Shown here one piece after another: positions 1-10,949 of a stretch of DNA of 64,000 bases. Origin of the DNA: Paraphysoderma sedebokerense. Its lineage: Eukaryota > Blastocladiomycota > Physodermatomycetes > Physodermatales > Physodermataceae. Positions within the stretch are counted from its first letter, which is position 1; each line of letters begins with the position of its first letter. The stretch lies in contig JAHLJZ010000035.1 of assembly GCA_025602915.1 (NCBI GenBank), forward strand, positions 1 to 64,000, given 5' to 3'. Made by a program: the position numbers and the translations under genes. A model generated the notes under the pieces. It was not told the origin of the DNA. It made no database searches and saw only the letters and a program-made list of their open reading frames with translations.

Positions 1-401
1 CGCTTCCCTTAATATGGAGGGAAATAAACTTAATTTTAAACCCCTAACCTAACCTTAACCTATGCCTTATGGCTATAGCTTATTTTTGTCATATATTTTT
101 TTGCTGAATTCCATATCTAGTTACAAATTTTTGTCATACATCATACTTGGTACCTTGTCTATGAACTGATATGTATACGCCTCTTCTTGTATTATCTGAT
201 TTATTAGTTGTTTCAATGAACCCTAGGGTGGTTGTGACGTATTGATGTAGCTTTTTCAATGACAAATAAAATTGGTTTTATTTCCCCTAACCTAAGCAGC
301 GAAGGAAAATAAGAGGTGCGAATAGCTTGATAATTTTCAATAACAAAGGCGATAGCAAAAGCCGAAGAGCGCAAAGAAACTAATGAATTGGTTTTAATGA
401 C

Positions 402-845
402 ATGTATCTTAGTTTCTCGGTCTTAGGATCATTAGTGGCGCCAATACGAAGGGTTCGGCTTGTTGCTATGTCGATGTTTGCACCCGGTTGTTTCAAAGGA
501 GAAGAAATAGATGTAATAGCTAAACTACCTACCGATTCCACATCTTTGCTCAAAATCCTTGTTGGTTTATTGCAACCCCGAGAGTTGGTATCTGGAGGAC
601 TATCGACACTAAACAAAATTATCAAAGAAAACCGTAAGAGGTCTGGCCTCGGGAAGAACAAAAATAAGAATCGCGAACGAAAGAAAACGCAGGAGAGTGA
701 TATGGACGGGGACGTGAATGCAGAACATGAAGGAGTCGCCCATATTGAGGAGAATTTGAAAATTGAGGTGGCCAAAAGATGTGGATTGATCACTGAAATT
801 GCCGACCGATTGGTGGGGGTAAAGGCTTGGTATGGCAGCTATTAA
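402..845 (+). CDS. Hypothetical protein, possibly a terminal exon
   Basis: This is an open frame of 147 codons from an ATG at 402 to a stop at 843-845. The N-terminal half is ordinary mixed sequence. The middle is a basic Lys/Arg/Asn tract (around residues 75-95), followed by an acidic stretch and a short helical C-terminus. The composition is more protein-like than the antisense frame over the same bases. No family is recognised. It may be the last exon of a longer gene whose upstream exons lie in 1-400 or outside the window. The start codon is therefore only nominal. Confidence 0.3.
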   Translation: MYLSFSVLGSLVAPIRRVRLVAMSMFAPGCFKGEEIDVIAKLPTDSTSLLKILVGLLQPRELVSGGLSTLNKIIKENRKRSGLGKNKNKNRERKKTQESDMDGDVNAEHEGVAHIEENLKIEVAKRCGLITEIADRLVGVKAWYGSY

Positions 846-1643
846 TCCTAATTTCTAGCCACATAATGAATTCGAATAAGCGGACCGTCATTTACATTAT
901 TTACACTTGTTCTTGGATGTTCTAAATGGTGCGATTTCGGCCAAAAGCGAGAAGTAACTGATTGTATTTAAAATAGTTTCGAATGTAATGGTTATATTTC
1001 ATTCTTATTCGCATAACATGGACTCTGCTGAATACTCCACTATACATGATTGATGTTTCACATACAGCGTTCACTTAATAGACCCAGTTTTTTCCCAACA
1101 TTTTAGGATTAGACAATCAGAATTAATAAGAAACTCTTGTTTAAGATAGCATTTCAATGCATCTTCGAGTTATCCAACTGACGTTGGGAGAAGTACGAAC
1201 TGATCACAATCAGTTCACAAATCACAATCCTTAGAATCTTAAAAATGTTTGTGTATAACTGTTATTAATCAGACACCTGTGTACCCTTGCCATTGTATAA
1301 TGTATTCGAAGTAGGCGCATATTCATTATTCTCTGAAATATTCACCATCATAGTTATCTGCTACGTCAGTCGAATTAATGGGCAGACAATAGGCTATTGT
1401 GTATCTCCCAAAGGGGGGCCATCCTGAACATTAGATTGCTACATAATCTTCGACTTTTGTGGAATTGTCTCAACTCAGAGTTTCCACACATCCTGCCAAA
1501 GCTGGTCTTGCATTTGCCTATTTAGTTACTGAGCCATTGTGTGATATTTTGCTTTGCCGAACAAATGACCAGGGGTAAGGTTGAGAGTGTAATTTAACAG
1601 TCAAACGCTATTAGTGTGATATGGTTTATTATTAGCTGCAAGA
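846..1643. other. Intergenic, no gene seen
   Basis: About 800 bp of AT-rich sequence with only short broken frames. It holds the 3' flank of the Rab geranylgeranyl transferase alpha gene and probably the 3' flank of the preceding open frame. No RNA gene or repeat was recognised. Confidence 0.5.
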
Positions 1644-3359
1644 TTATCTCGATCCGACTGAATGACTTCCCTGCAAACCCTCAACGGACAACATTTTGTC
1701 AGGTTTCGCTAAATCACGGAAATAACCACATCTGTCCGGATCCACTTTTTCCAACATAGCCAAGATTGCCTTGATTTCTGACTGAATGCTAGCTTCAGTG
1801 GCCGGATTTGTATCAAATAATTTAAGATCCTCGAAAGCAGCGGATGCGATTTCAGTCTTTGAGGAAACAATTCTGAGAAACAGTCGCAATAAATATACAA
1901 GAGTGAGAAGAGTCCCTGTTTTAGAGTAAAACGATTAGGTGCAAGGTAATAGCAGTGAACGCTTGACCGGAATAACGCACATTTACTTTCAGGCTCCAAA
2001 TCACGTAGCTCGGCGACGACATTGATCTCATTCTGTAACCGTTTAATGATACCAGATGTAGTAAACTGTGCCGGTTGATTGCTTTTATCTGATCGAGATG
2101 TAAGTAGAGACGGCAATTCATAGAATTTGAAATTCAGTAGCCAACGGAAATAAAGCCAAGCAGACTGATCGGCCGGTTCCGTATAAATGGCAGAATGCAG
2201 CAATTCGAATTCTGTAAAATATTGAAGAGTCAATGCCATTGATGGTGGAGACGGGTGCTGCCAAGTGATACCGACCGTCGTTAAATATTCGTTCAAGTTC
2301 ACCATAATAAGTTTCCACGCTTTGCGCCACACCGTTTGGTATGATATTCACCACTGCATCATCTTTGTTGTTAGATAAGCCCGAAATCCGTGGGAGCAAT
2401 TTACTACGATAATGCCAAGCTGAAAAATTCGAGAAATTCTGAGAGATTTTGGTCATGGTATATTCGAATTCTGCTTTCAATAGTGGATGAACGTAGATAA
2501 CCGAAGATTCTGAGAAAGGTTGGAATGTAGGCGGAATTTTGGCTGTATCCGTTGGAACAGAGGAGCTGTGCAACTGCGAGACGACATAACGTCTGTAATC
2601 CCATGCGTGAACTAAATGAAGTGGTTATTACCGCAGACAAAATCGATTCAGATAAGTACAGTAAACCGGAGATTACAATTCCTAGTATCCAAATCCAAGA
2701 ACTTATTCACGAGATGCAGCTCTCCCTGCCACAGTTTCGAAAGGGAAGGAGGCCTCGACAAGGTTTCAGTATCCTCGGAAGAACTGCTCGGTTTTGATTC
2801 ATGGCTAGATTGATCTCTTATTATCGCCGCCATCTTCTCCAAACACCACATTCTGTGATTCCATACCCAGTACGACTTTGGGGCAATTGGTGTTATGGTA
2901 GCAGTCAGGAGGGTGAGTTCGTGATGTAATCGTTTTAAGGGTTGTCTGTGGTAAGAATAGATCAACTTTCGATGTATAACTGAACTAAAAATACGAAAGG
3001 CGCTATACATGTAGTCTGTCTTATTTGAATCAATAACTTCTTTAGTTGCTGTAATCAGAGAGAGCAATATCTCTCTTCGGAAATTCCATATCGTGTAATA
3101 ATCTGGGTTTAGTGTGACGAGATTTGTGGTAATCGAAAGAGAGCTGTCATTGTGAATCGCTTGACGGCGCTGTATGGCAACAATGTTAAATGATCTGCTA
3201 CAAAGCTGAAGATGAAAACTCGGTATGTCAACGAATATCTCAACTCACCATGTCGAGGGCCTGATTGCAGAGGGACTGGTATTCCTTGATTTTTGATATT
3301 TCGGCTAATCGTTTAGCGTCCACTTGGGCCCTTGTAGGTTTCTTTCTGCCGTGCTGCAT
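1644..3359 (-). CDS. BET4: Rab geranylgeranyl transferase alpha subunit
   Basis: This is the alpha subunit of cytosolic geranylgeranyl transferase II. With the beta subunit and Rab escort protein it attaches geranylgeranyl groups to C-terminal cysteines of Rab GTPases. Five exons join in frame: 3359-3249, 3169-2677, 2611-2303, 2211-1987, 1915-1644 (469 aa). The protein opens MQHGRKK, as in the family. It then shows successive PPTA-type helical repeats: [44 protein letters not shown] and [12 protein letters not shown]. Near the C-terminus [15 protein letters not shown] matches the family's conserved end. The start was chosen at MQHGRKK; an upstream in-frame Met at 3425 would add 22 unmatched residues. 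The gene is divergent to eIF5A across about 570 bp. The repeats could in principle belong to the farnesyltransferase alpha subunit, but the MHGR-type start and the C-terminus favour the Rab enzyme. Confidence 0.9.
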
Positions 3360-3925
3360 TATGTTTAATCTCTGAGATTGTGGCAGAGTATCCTGAACGT
3401 TGTGCCGATTGATCCTGTATTCCAATGTGGTCTATATTGCGGATGGTAGGTGTGTGTTCAGGACGGAAACCTGCCGAGAATGCGTCGTCCCATCTACCCC
3501 AAGGCGCACCACTATTTTATTTTTCAACTTGCGCTCATATTCTATTATTCTTCATACAAAACTCGTTGTGTGCCGATAAATTTGCACATTGTCGCTACTT
3601 TTCAATCTTCTATACCATCAAATGGCACTAACTGAGCGCCATCGGTCTTCCCCTAATGGAATGCCGACACCAACACTTTGAGGGACATCGGCAACCAGTA
3701 CGCCCACTGCCATTATTTCCATAGTTGTTGGCAATGAGATGGCTATTATCGAATATCATAATCTGTTCTAAATATAAACCGATCGCTCTAATTTGATTCT
3801 GTTCCGTAGCAACAGTCACGTGTATTTGTGAAGCCGCATACAAAAAAATAGTTGTTTATTTTGCGTGCTTCCCACGTTCTTTCTCCCTCCCCCATATTTT
3901 TACAAGGACTGAAATATCTTTCAAA
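3360..3925. promoter_or_regulatory. Divergent intergenic region BET4 / eIF5A
   Basis: This 566 bp region separates two divergent starts and must hold both promoters. The stretch just upstream of the eIF5A ATG is pyrimidine-rich (around 3866-3895, with repeated TTTCTCCCTCCC-like sequence), as is common at highly expressed fungal genes. No individual factor site is assigned. Confidence 0.45.
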
Positions 3926-4726
3926 ATGGCTGATGATCATGATCACGATTTCGAAAAGGCCTCCTCCGGAGCTTCCCTTACCTACCCCACGCAATGTTCT
4001 GCTCTCCGTAAGAACGGTCACGTCAACTTGAAAGGTCGTCCCTGCAAAATCGTCGAAATGTCTACCTCAAAAACCGGTAAACACGGCCACGCTAAAGTCC
4101 ACTTAGTCGGTATTGATGTAAGTATAATATTGTCTGCTGCGGTTGGATTTTTAGGTCGTACGGCGTCGGGGTGCGCCATTATATTAGCTGGTTGGAATAG
4201 TGTAGAGGTGGCACCATTGACTGGGCTCACAGTTGACATGGATTTTTCTCTAACCCCATACTATAATTTTCGATTTTGTGACTACCATAGATTTTTACTG
4301 GAAAGAAATACGAAGATATCTCTCCCTCCACTCATAACATGGATGTCCCCAACGTTAAACGTGCTGACTACCAATTGATTGATATTGATGACGGTTACCT
4401 TTCTCTTATGACTTCCGACGGTGGTATGTAATCTATTGGCAACATGAAATTGTATTTTAGCCACATTCTTGCTCATTTCCATGCTTTCTTAAATCAGAAC
4501 CCAAGGAAGATGTTAAACTCCCTGAAGGTGAATTGGGAGAAAAAATCCAAGCTGATTTCGATGAAGGCAAAGATCTTATCATCTCCGTTATCTCTGCTAT
4601 GGGCGAAGAAGCTGCCAGTATGTGTCCTTAATCTCCCTTCAAATCTTACTGTCTGATTAATCCACATATTTCTGACCTCTATTTTCTCTTATCACAGTCT
4701 CCTACAAGGAAGCTCCCAAATCCTAA
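3926..4726 (+). CDS. eIF5A: Translation factor eIF5A (hypusine-containing)
   Basis: eIF5A binds the ribosomal E site and relieves stalls such as polyproline; it also promotes termination. Four exons (3926-4117, 4291-4423, 4498-4617, 4698-4726) join to 157 aa, the usual eIF5A length. The hypusination loop [12 protein letters not shown] is intact, with the modified lysine expected at residue 52. The N-terminal SH3-like half ([19 protein letters not shown]) and the C-terminal OB-fold half ([31 protein letters not shown]) are both complete. The acidic, His-rich N-terminus follows the family pattern. All introns have GTAAGT/GTATGT donors. Codon use is strongly biased to C-ending codons, consistent with high expression. 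The function depends on deoxyhypusine synthase and hydroxylase encoded elsewhere. Confidence 0.97.
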
Positions 4727-5117
4727 GTGTCTGACCTTTAGAATCCCATACCGTATATACATAGTTCATTTCCTATATTCGCTTATTGAGTCAATCTGAT
4801 TACCACGTAGTTTCCTTTGGGTGTAATAATATATAGTCAAATTTCGGAATTACAAACTCTGTTTGAATAAATGTTCCTTTCTCGAACAGAACTTTTTATC
4901 ATAACAACTTGTTGTGAGCCTAACACAAAATAGCCAGGGATGTTTCAACTGAACAAAATCAAGCTCCGCTGAAGCCGACATTGAACTCTGCTGACATTAT
5001 TCAGGCTATCAATGATTCTAGTTACTTCGTGACTTTAGGTCTTAAAAATGTTTATACCATATTACATTGGTACGTTTACAAGGCACGACAACTGAATGTC
5101 TGACTACTATTTTCCAT
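4727..5117. other. Convergent 3' flanks of eIF5A and BUD22
   Basis: About 390 bp between two convergent stop codons. It is AT-rich, with an AATAAA-like signal (gaataaatg near 4866) after eIF5A. No gene was seen. Confidence 0.5.
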
Positions 5118-7219
5118 TTATTCATCGTCACTATCAAAGACTATTTTGTTCTTGTTTGCGCCTGCAGTCCCACTGAGATCGATTTTAACACTCTTCAATA
5201 AATCCTTCTCTCGCTTTTTAGCTGCCCAACTTGGGTGTAACTCTTCATCAGTAGGTTCTGTTGGATTGCTTTGCTCCTTTCGGCGAGTCGTCTGTTTGAA
5301 CGCCTTATCGGTACCCGAGCGAAATTGGGTTTTGGCATTACCGCGACGCTGGTTAGTCAAACGTTCTTGCTCTATATGTTTAGCATCTTTGCCATATTTT
5401 TGTTCATTCAATCTATAGGTTAAATATTAGTTAAGTTCCAAGATAAGAGTTATGATAAGCAACTCACAATCGCCGCGCACGTTGGCCCAACCTATTTTTC
5501 TTCTTCTTCTCTTTCTTTCCCTTCGACCCTTTACTTAAACCGTCTTCGGAATCGTAATCACTTCGGTCAACGTCTGATATATCAGAATAAGAATACTCGA
5601 TGTTTATTTGATCCATGTCACTATCAATTTCGATGTCTGAATCTGCAGTGTTAAGAGTGTCGATGAAAAGAGACGACGCAGAAGTTATGTCAAACTGAAA
5701 GAATTTGGGTAAAATTGTTAGAATTGGCAACGAGGTTAAGTACGGATTGAGAAACACTTGAGTAGAAACTTAAAAGTGTTTATATAGAGAAAAGAGCATA
5801 CGTTATCTTGAATTTTCTTTTTCTTATCTTTCGAACTGATGCCCAATCTTTGTTTCTTCTGAGGTTTCTCCACATTTATCTCGATCGTACTTGAATCTCC
5901 TTCTTGGATCTGCCCGTCGTCATCAGTCTTTCGTTTTCGCTTGAGCAATCCTCCATTAGCTTTAACCAAAGCAGCAACCTGTTCGTCATCCTTATTCAAA
6001 ACTGCAATGGTTTTTAGCAACTCATTAGTGAGATTACTTAGCATTTCCTTGACAACTTTTGTATTTTTCATCCGCGAAGACAGGTTATGGAACAACACGT
6101 CAGTCGTTGAAGATTTGGTATCATCATCTGAGTGTGGCGGTTCTACGGAACTTGTAGTTTTAACTTCCTTTCTCTGTATTTTTGTATCGGTGGAAGTTCC
6201 GCTGGGTTCAGTCGACGAAGATTCGGACGAAGGGACAATGTCGAAAGGACAGTACGTTGCAAGAATTCTATGCTTTTTCAGAGTTGATTGAAACCATATA
6301 TCAGTGGTTTTGTGAAGGTCCATTGTCTATTTCATGGGATGAAAAGGCGATCAGTCTAAATCTGCGAGAACGCATTGTGGAAGCAAGAGGCCGTACCTTC
6401 AGATAGGCAAATGACTGCTCAATTTTAGTTATCTCGTCATGTATTTCGGACTTCTTAACTTCTTCTAATTCTTTCCTGTGATGTATTTTATAATAAGTTA
6501 TAAATACACGGAGGTCAGTGCAATATGATAAGTACTTACTCCAGGTCCTTTCGAAGCGATTTCAACTTTTTCACTAACTTCTGTGTCTCAAATGCCTTTG
6601 CCTTCTTCGATACTTGGTGTAATTCTTTCTTGAGATGGAACTATAATTCGTATTAGTCAATGTCCCATGCTTTAAGTTCGGTTGTCTTGTAAAAGAAATA
6701 CCATTTTCCGTTGAATTTTTTCTTGCTTCAATCTCTGCAATTCTGTTAATTCTGAAGGTGAATCACCTTCGTCTGTTGCTATCTTAGAATTTGTGTCATT
6801 TCCGTCTGCATTTCCTTCCGACTCTGGCAATAAAGGTACTAATTCGTTTTTGGGTTTCATTGCTTTCGCTGCAAGCGGGATAACTGGGTTTATACCGCAC
6901 TGTAATCGAAACCCATAAATCAATCATAATATTCAAATTCATAAATTGGGGGTTATTCAATGTACTCGGTATTTTGAAAATGTCAGCATGAATTAGTATT
7001 CGTACCTTGGCTTCCAATCTAGCAATTTCCCATTTCAAATTATCCTTTTTCTTTTTGTTCTGCAATTATGACAGCGAATTAAGATATTTTCGGTGTCATT
7101 CAGGTAGCGCAAAGAACGGATAAAGTCAGAATACCCACAGAGAGTGAATGTCATTGAGTCAGTCGTCTAAGAAGCCTTTGAACAAATGTCAATCAGGGCG
7201 AACGTACTTGTGAAGACAT
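5118..7219 (-). CDS. BUD22: BUD22 / SRFBP1 family nucleolar protein
   Basis: In yeast this family is a nucleolar factor for 18S rRNA maturation and 40S assembly; SRFBP1 is the animal homologue. Eight exons join in frame to 496 aa: 7219-7208, 7059-7006, 6899-6702, 6640-6540, 6475-6397, 6326-5802, 5694-5468, 5412-5118. The first exon encodes only MSSQ. The N-terminal third is charged coiled coil (WEIARLEAK, FHLKKELHQVSKKAKAFE). The middle is acidic and Lys-rich. The C-terminus carries the family signature: NRLGQRARR, EQKYGKDAKH, ELHPSWAAKK and a terminal KIVFDSDD. The gene lies 235 bp from the divergent PUS10 gene, so two RNA-maturation genes share an upstream region. The call rests on the C-terminal motif block, which is strong; the acidic middle is not diagnostic. 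Confidence 0.85.
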
Positions 7220-7454
7220 GAATGGTAATTGAATGAATGTTTTTTAAAATGGGGGAATAAATCAGTGCGGAATGATATAATAAATTAATCTGCAAATGAA
7301 TTGTCGATGGATTTGAAAATCCGGCTCAATCAGAATTTGGAGGAACTAAAAAAAAATAAAAAAATTGAGCGCCCGGGTAAACGGTCATGAAATCGTGCAG
7401 TCCTTGTATTATCTAAATTTTATCGTTCAAACATATATAAAAATTACAATTCAA
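7220..7454. promoter_or_regulatory. Bidirectional promoter region BUD22 / PUS10
   Basis: This 235 bp region separates the divergent first exons of BUD22 and PUS10. It contains an A-rich tract (7349-7363) and no clear TATA box. Both neighbours act in stable-RNA maturation, so co-regulation is plausible but inferred. Confidence 0.4.
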
Positions 7455-9957
7455 ATGGGTAATTGCCACAGAATTTGATTGTTCTCTCTTTTGTGCTTTA
7501 TATTGATTTTAAACATTGTTTGGTATCAATGTAGCCACTATAGATGTCGCCGCCATCCGATCACATTTCCAATCTTCCTTCGACGATACAACGATTGAGA
7601 AAATAATATCTACACTTTCAGAATCATGCTGCTATTATTGCCTGATTAGGTACATATCATCCTCTGCACTCAGCGAAATCCCTTTAGACATCGAGGTGAA
7701 TATCATTTCTTGCACTTTATGACTGAATCATGAAGGTGTCCTCAGTAGACGACCTGCGATTTGGACGCTGTTTCTGAAATCACAACTAATACGTTTCAAA
7801 AGACACTTTCCAATCTATTTCCTCCCTCGACCATACGTAGCAATGTTGGAGATAACAAAGAATCGGATAGCTCTTCTGCTTCACGATTCTGTAGTACATG
7901 CCTCGGACTTTTCCCGATCTTGTACCTGTCCGAGTCGAATGCCTTTGTATCACAGATTCAAACCGTGTACAAGCAGGAAAACTATAACGTCAAGGATTTC
8001 AGCCTTACTGTGATGATTCCATCAAGTTGCCTTGTAAGGGAGTACGCTGTCAGTGTTGTCGTCCCTGACGGAGTCTTACGGTACACTCTCTGATTTTTAT
8101 CTGCTTTTCTGTCGTTAATCTACTATGATTATTTATAAAGAGCTGACATTAGCGTTCACATACTTAGGAGAGGTACAAATGATATTCGAGAAGTTTCCAA
8201 GACAGTATTAATCAACCAGCTCCAGCGTGGGTTAAATCTGAAGTACAATCCCGAAGTATGAATTGCATGTCCACCGCAATACCTAAACCGAAAATTAACC
8301 ATATTCTATACATTCATCTCTTTGTAGTCTTTATTCAATATTACCGTCGAATTCGCTCATACAGAAACTGCCCTGGATCATCATTGTCTGACGCAGATAC
8401 CTGAAGCAGATTTTAGAATTCGAAAGATACGAGAGAAGGTATTTCATCAAGAAAGACGCATTACCCGTCCTAAAATAAACGGATATTTATATATTGTTTT
8501 GTTGACTCGCAGGGAAAAAGCAAAACTGTCGGTGATTCTCGAGAAAATGTTCAAAAATCCTTAAAACTTATAACGGGTGAAATGTTTAAGCAGTTCGTTA
8601 TTCGTTTCAAACTACATTCACAGCAATGTTTAGGTTAGTCTATTTGTGTACTTATGTTAATCTTAATGTTTGTGCAATGTATAGAGTAAGCCAATGTCCA
8701 CCGGAGCCCGTAAAATCGCCGATGACTTTGTCAAATTTGAAGCTATCTCATGCCCCTGTTCTTGTTGGAGGTTCGTTCACTTTCGATATTTCGATGGCAT
8801 ACTGCTTTCATAGTTCCTCTGTTAGATTTATGTTAAAACGAATTCCCAGGACGTTACGTTAAACTAGCAAGGGATATGAGTCAAACCCCGTGGTTAATTG
8901 ATTCTAAAAAGATGACCAAACACTCAGTTTCGGAATGTATCGGTGATCTTTTACAAAAAGCATTTCGAGCCGATGGTTAGCCACACAAACTTTTGCTTCG
9001 AATTTCACAACTCAAAATTAATTTCTAACAATACTTCTTAGGATACAAATTCACTGGAGCGGGAAGAGAGGACGCCGATGTTCGAATGTTAGGTTCCGGT
9101 CGACCGTTTTACATCGAGTTGGACAACCCGCGTACCCCCACACTTTCGGATAGGGAATTACAAGAAGTTGAAAGTCAAATCAATGAAGATTCAAAGGACA
9201 GGGTAGGAGTGAAAAAATTAGCCATTGTCACATCGTTCGTATTTCATTTTACTATTGTTAATCTGATCTGTAATTAACATTTATCCGCATTTAGCTCTGA
9301 TACGATTGTCATCAAGCAAGGAGAAGAAACCAAAAAGAAAACTTATAGTTGCCTGATTTGGACTTCTAAACCTGTTAATCAGGCGTTATTGGATAAACTT
9401 ACAGAGATTGAAGATTTGCAGATAATACAAAGAACTCCATTAAGAGTGCTGCATCGGTGAGTTGAAAACACGTCGCATACCCAGCTTTAGGATACAATGC
9501 AACTGACATCTTAATCTATTTTTAATACCGAAATTGTATCGACAGTCGAGCTCCACTACCTAGATCCAAAACTATTCATTCACTTTCTGCAACATCAGGA
9601 TTACAGGAGACATCAGTTTCTTCTCCCACTTCGGCCACTTCTGTTGAACCGACATCGAATCTAGTCATATTAACATTGACGACTTCAGCTGGAACTTATA
9701 TCAAGGAATTCATCCACGGCGATTTAGGTAGGACACGGCCCAGTTTCGGAGATTTATTGGGAACGTTACACCGGGAAGTTTTCATCAATGGGGAAGATCT
9801 GAGTCGGAAATGGGTGGTACAGGCGGATTTATTGGAGTTAGATGTTGTGAATGTAGATCTAGTTTGGCCACCAGAATGCATCTTTAAAATCACGAATCTT
9901 GAAAGCGAAGACGGTGCCGGTCAAAAAGAGGGAGAGATGACAATTGACATGGATTAA
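7455..9957 (+). CDS. PUS10: tRNA pseudouridine synthase Pus10
   Basis: Pus10 isomerises uridine to pseudouridine in the tRNA T-arm (positions 54/55). Eleven exons join in frame to 594 aa: 7455-7458, 7544-7695, 7749-8080, 8168-8255, 8328-8438, 8513-8633, 8687-8770, 8850-8975, 9042-9234, 9295-9456, 9546-9957. The N-terminal half has the Cys pairs expected of the THUMP/zinc region (SCCYYCLIRY, FCSTCLGLFP). The catalytic half is clear: GAGREDADVRMLGSGRPF contains the catalytic Asp, followed by the family's IELDNPR, RTPLRVLHR and AGTYIKEFIHGDLGRTRP. The proposed first exon codes only M plus one base (ATG G, then GTAATT); it restores an ATG to a frame otherwise lacking one, so the start is inferred. 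Well-known yeasts lack this gene, whereas animals, plants and archaea have it. Confidence 0.93.
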
Positions 9958-10308
9958 TGCAACGAAGCTGTACCACTGTGGGTAGCAGGTGGATTATGTT
10001 AGAATCGCCTAAAAAGTTATGCAGAAGTCATAATAGCAGAAGCAGTTTGATGTTTAGATAATTTTTATTTACTGTTCAGTTAGCTAGTTGTTGGTTTAGA
10101 ACCTTTATTCAAACCATTAATAATGATATACCCGGAACTGCACTATCCTGTACTAACCCATTCAATACAAACAATAATATGAATAGATAAATAATAAGAG
10201 ATGAATAAGAGGACCGAAGATGTAGTTACCCTACATCAACGATCACTCATACTATCTCAATTCATATAGACACATTATAAATATGTCATATGGTATAAAT
10301 AATTTTAT
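9958..10308. other. Convergent 3' flanks
   Basis: This stretch lies between the stops of PUS10 (plus) and the next minus-strand gene. It is AT-rich with several AATAA-like signals (for example around 10190) and contains no gene. Confidence 0.5.
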
Positions 10309-10949
10309 TTACTTCATGTTTCCGGCTTTCTTGTTACCAGAAATCTTGGAGGGAACGATGTTAACCAATCCACTTTGACCCAAGTCATGAACTTGTTCGA
10401 CAACAGTTTTCTTGACGGGGACGTTGGCAAGTCTTCCGACAACTTCTTGAGGTTTAACTCCAGAGTAGCTGGAAATCTTCTTCATTTCTTGAACGACGGT
10501 TTTGGCTGGTTTGCTAATTTTGCGACCTACAATTTTCGAGGTAGGAGAAAGTTGTGATTGCGAGGAAGAACTACCGACTTGGGAGGTCGACACAGAGGGA
10601 GCAGCAGGGGGAATAACTGCAACTTTTGACATAACTTCAGCATTGTCTTCGGCTTTTTGAGCTTTCACTTCAGGAGTTGGTTGAGGTTGGGGAGTTTGAG
10701 AAACAGCCTTAGCGTTCTTCTTGGGAGATTTGGGAGCTTGAGGCTTGGCAGCAACTTCTTCCTGACCTTTTGGGGTAGTTTTAGATTCTATTAGCCAAAA
10801 GGTTTCAAATGGATGGTGGGGGTTCGAAGTCAGAAAACAAATTTAAATTGCAACTAATCTGCTGGATAAGGAGTGACGTTGAAACAAGACAACTCACCAG
10901 GATAAGGAGCAGCACGGGCAGAAGCTCTGGTTGGTTTTTGAGCAGGCAT
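10309..10949 (-). CDS. Unknown basic Lys/Ala/Pro-rich protein
   Basis: Two exons (10949-10898 and 10787-10309) join to 176 aa starting MPAQKPTRASARAAP. Residues 18-110 are low complexity, rich in Lys, Pro, Ala, Gln and Ser, and likely disordered. The C-terminal 70 residues are more ordered (KIVGRKISKPAKTVVQ, VKPQEVVGRLANVPVKK). Codon use is strongly biased (GCT, ACT, AAG, GTT, CCT), like the eIF5A gene, which suggests strong expression. No signal peptide or membrane segment is visible. I do not recognise a family. A DNA- or RNA-associated basic protein is possible from composition only. Confidence 0.7.

Noticed and set aside
40-62. Telomere-like CCCCTAACCTAACC sequence at the window start, echoed at 284-295
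   Set aside because: Only about two degenerate TTAGGG-type units in each place, and normal genes follow at once. It looks like a chance or duplicated intergenic fragment, not a telomere.
380-793. 137-codon minus-strand open frame overlapping the first plus-strand frame
   Set aside because: It is antisense to the Lys-rich plus-strand frame, and its Phe/Ser-rich composition is what the reverse of a Lys/Glu-rich frame gives.
4118-4290. Possible H/ACA snoRNA in eIF5A intron 1
   Set aside because: An ATATTA box and an ACA occur, but no two good hairpins could be drawn around them.
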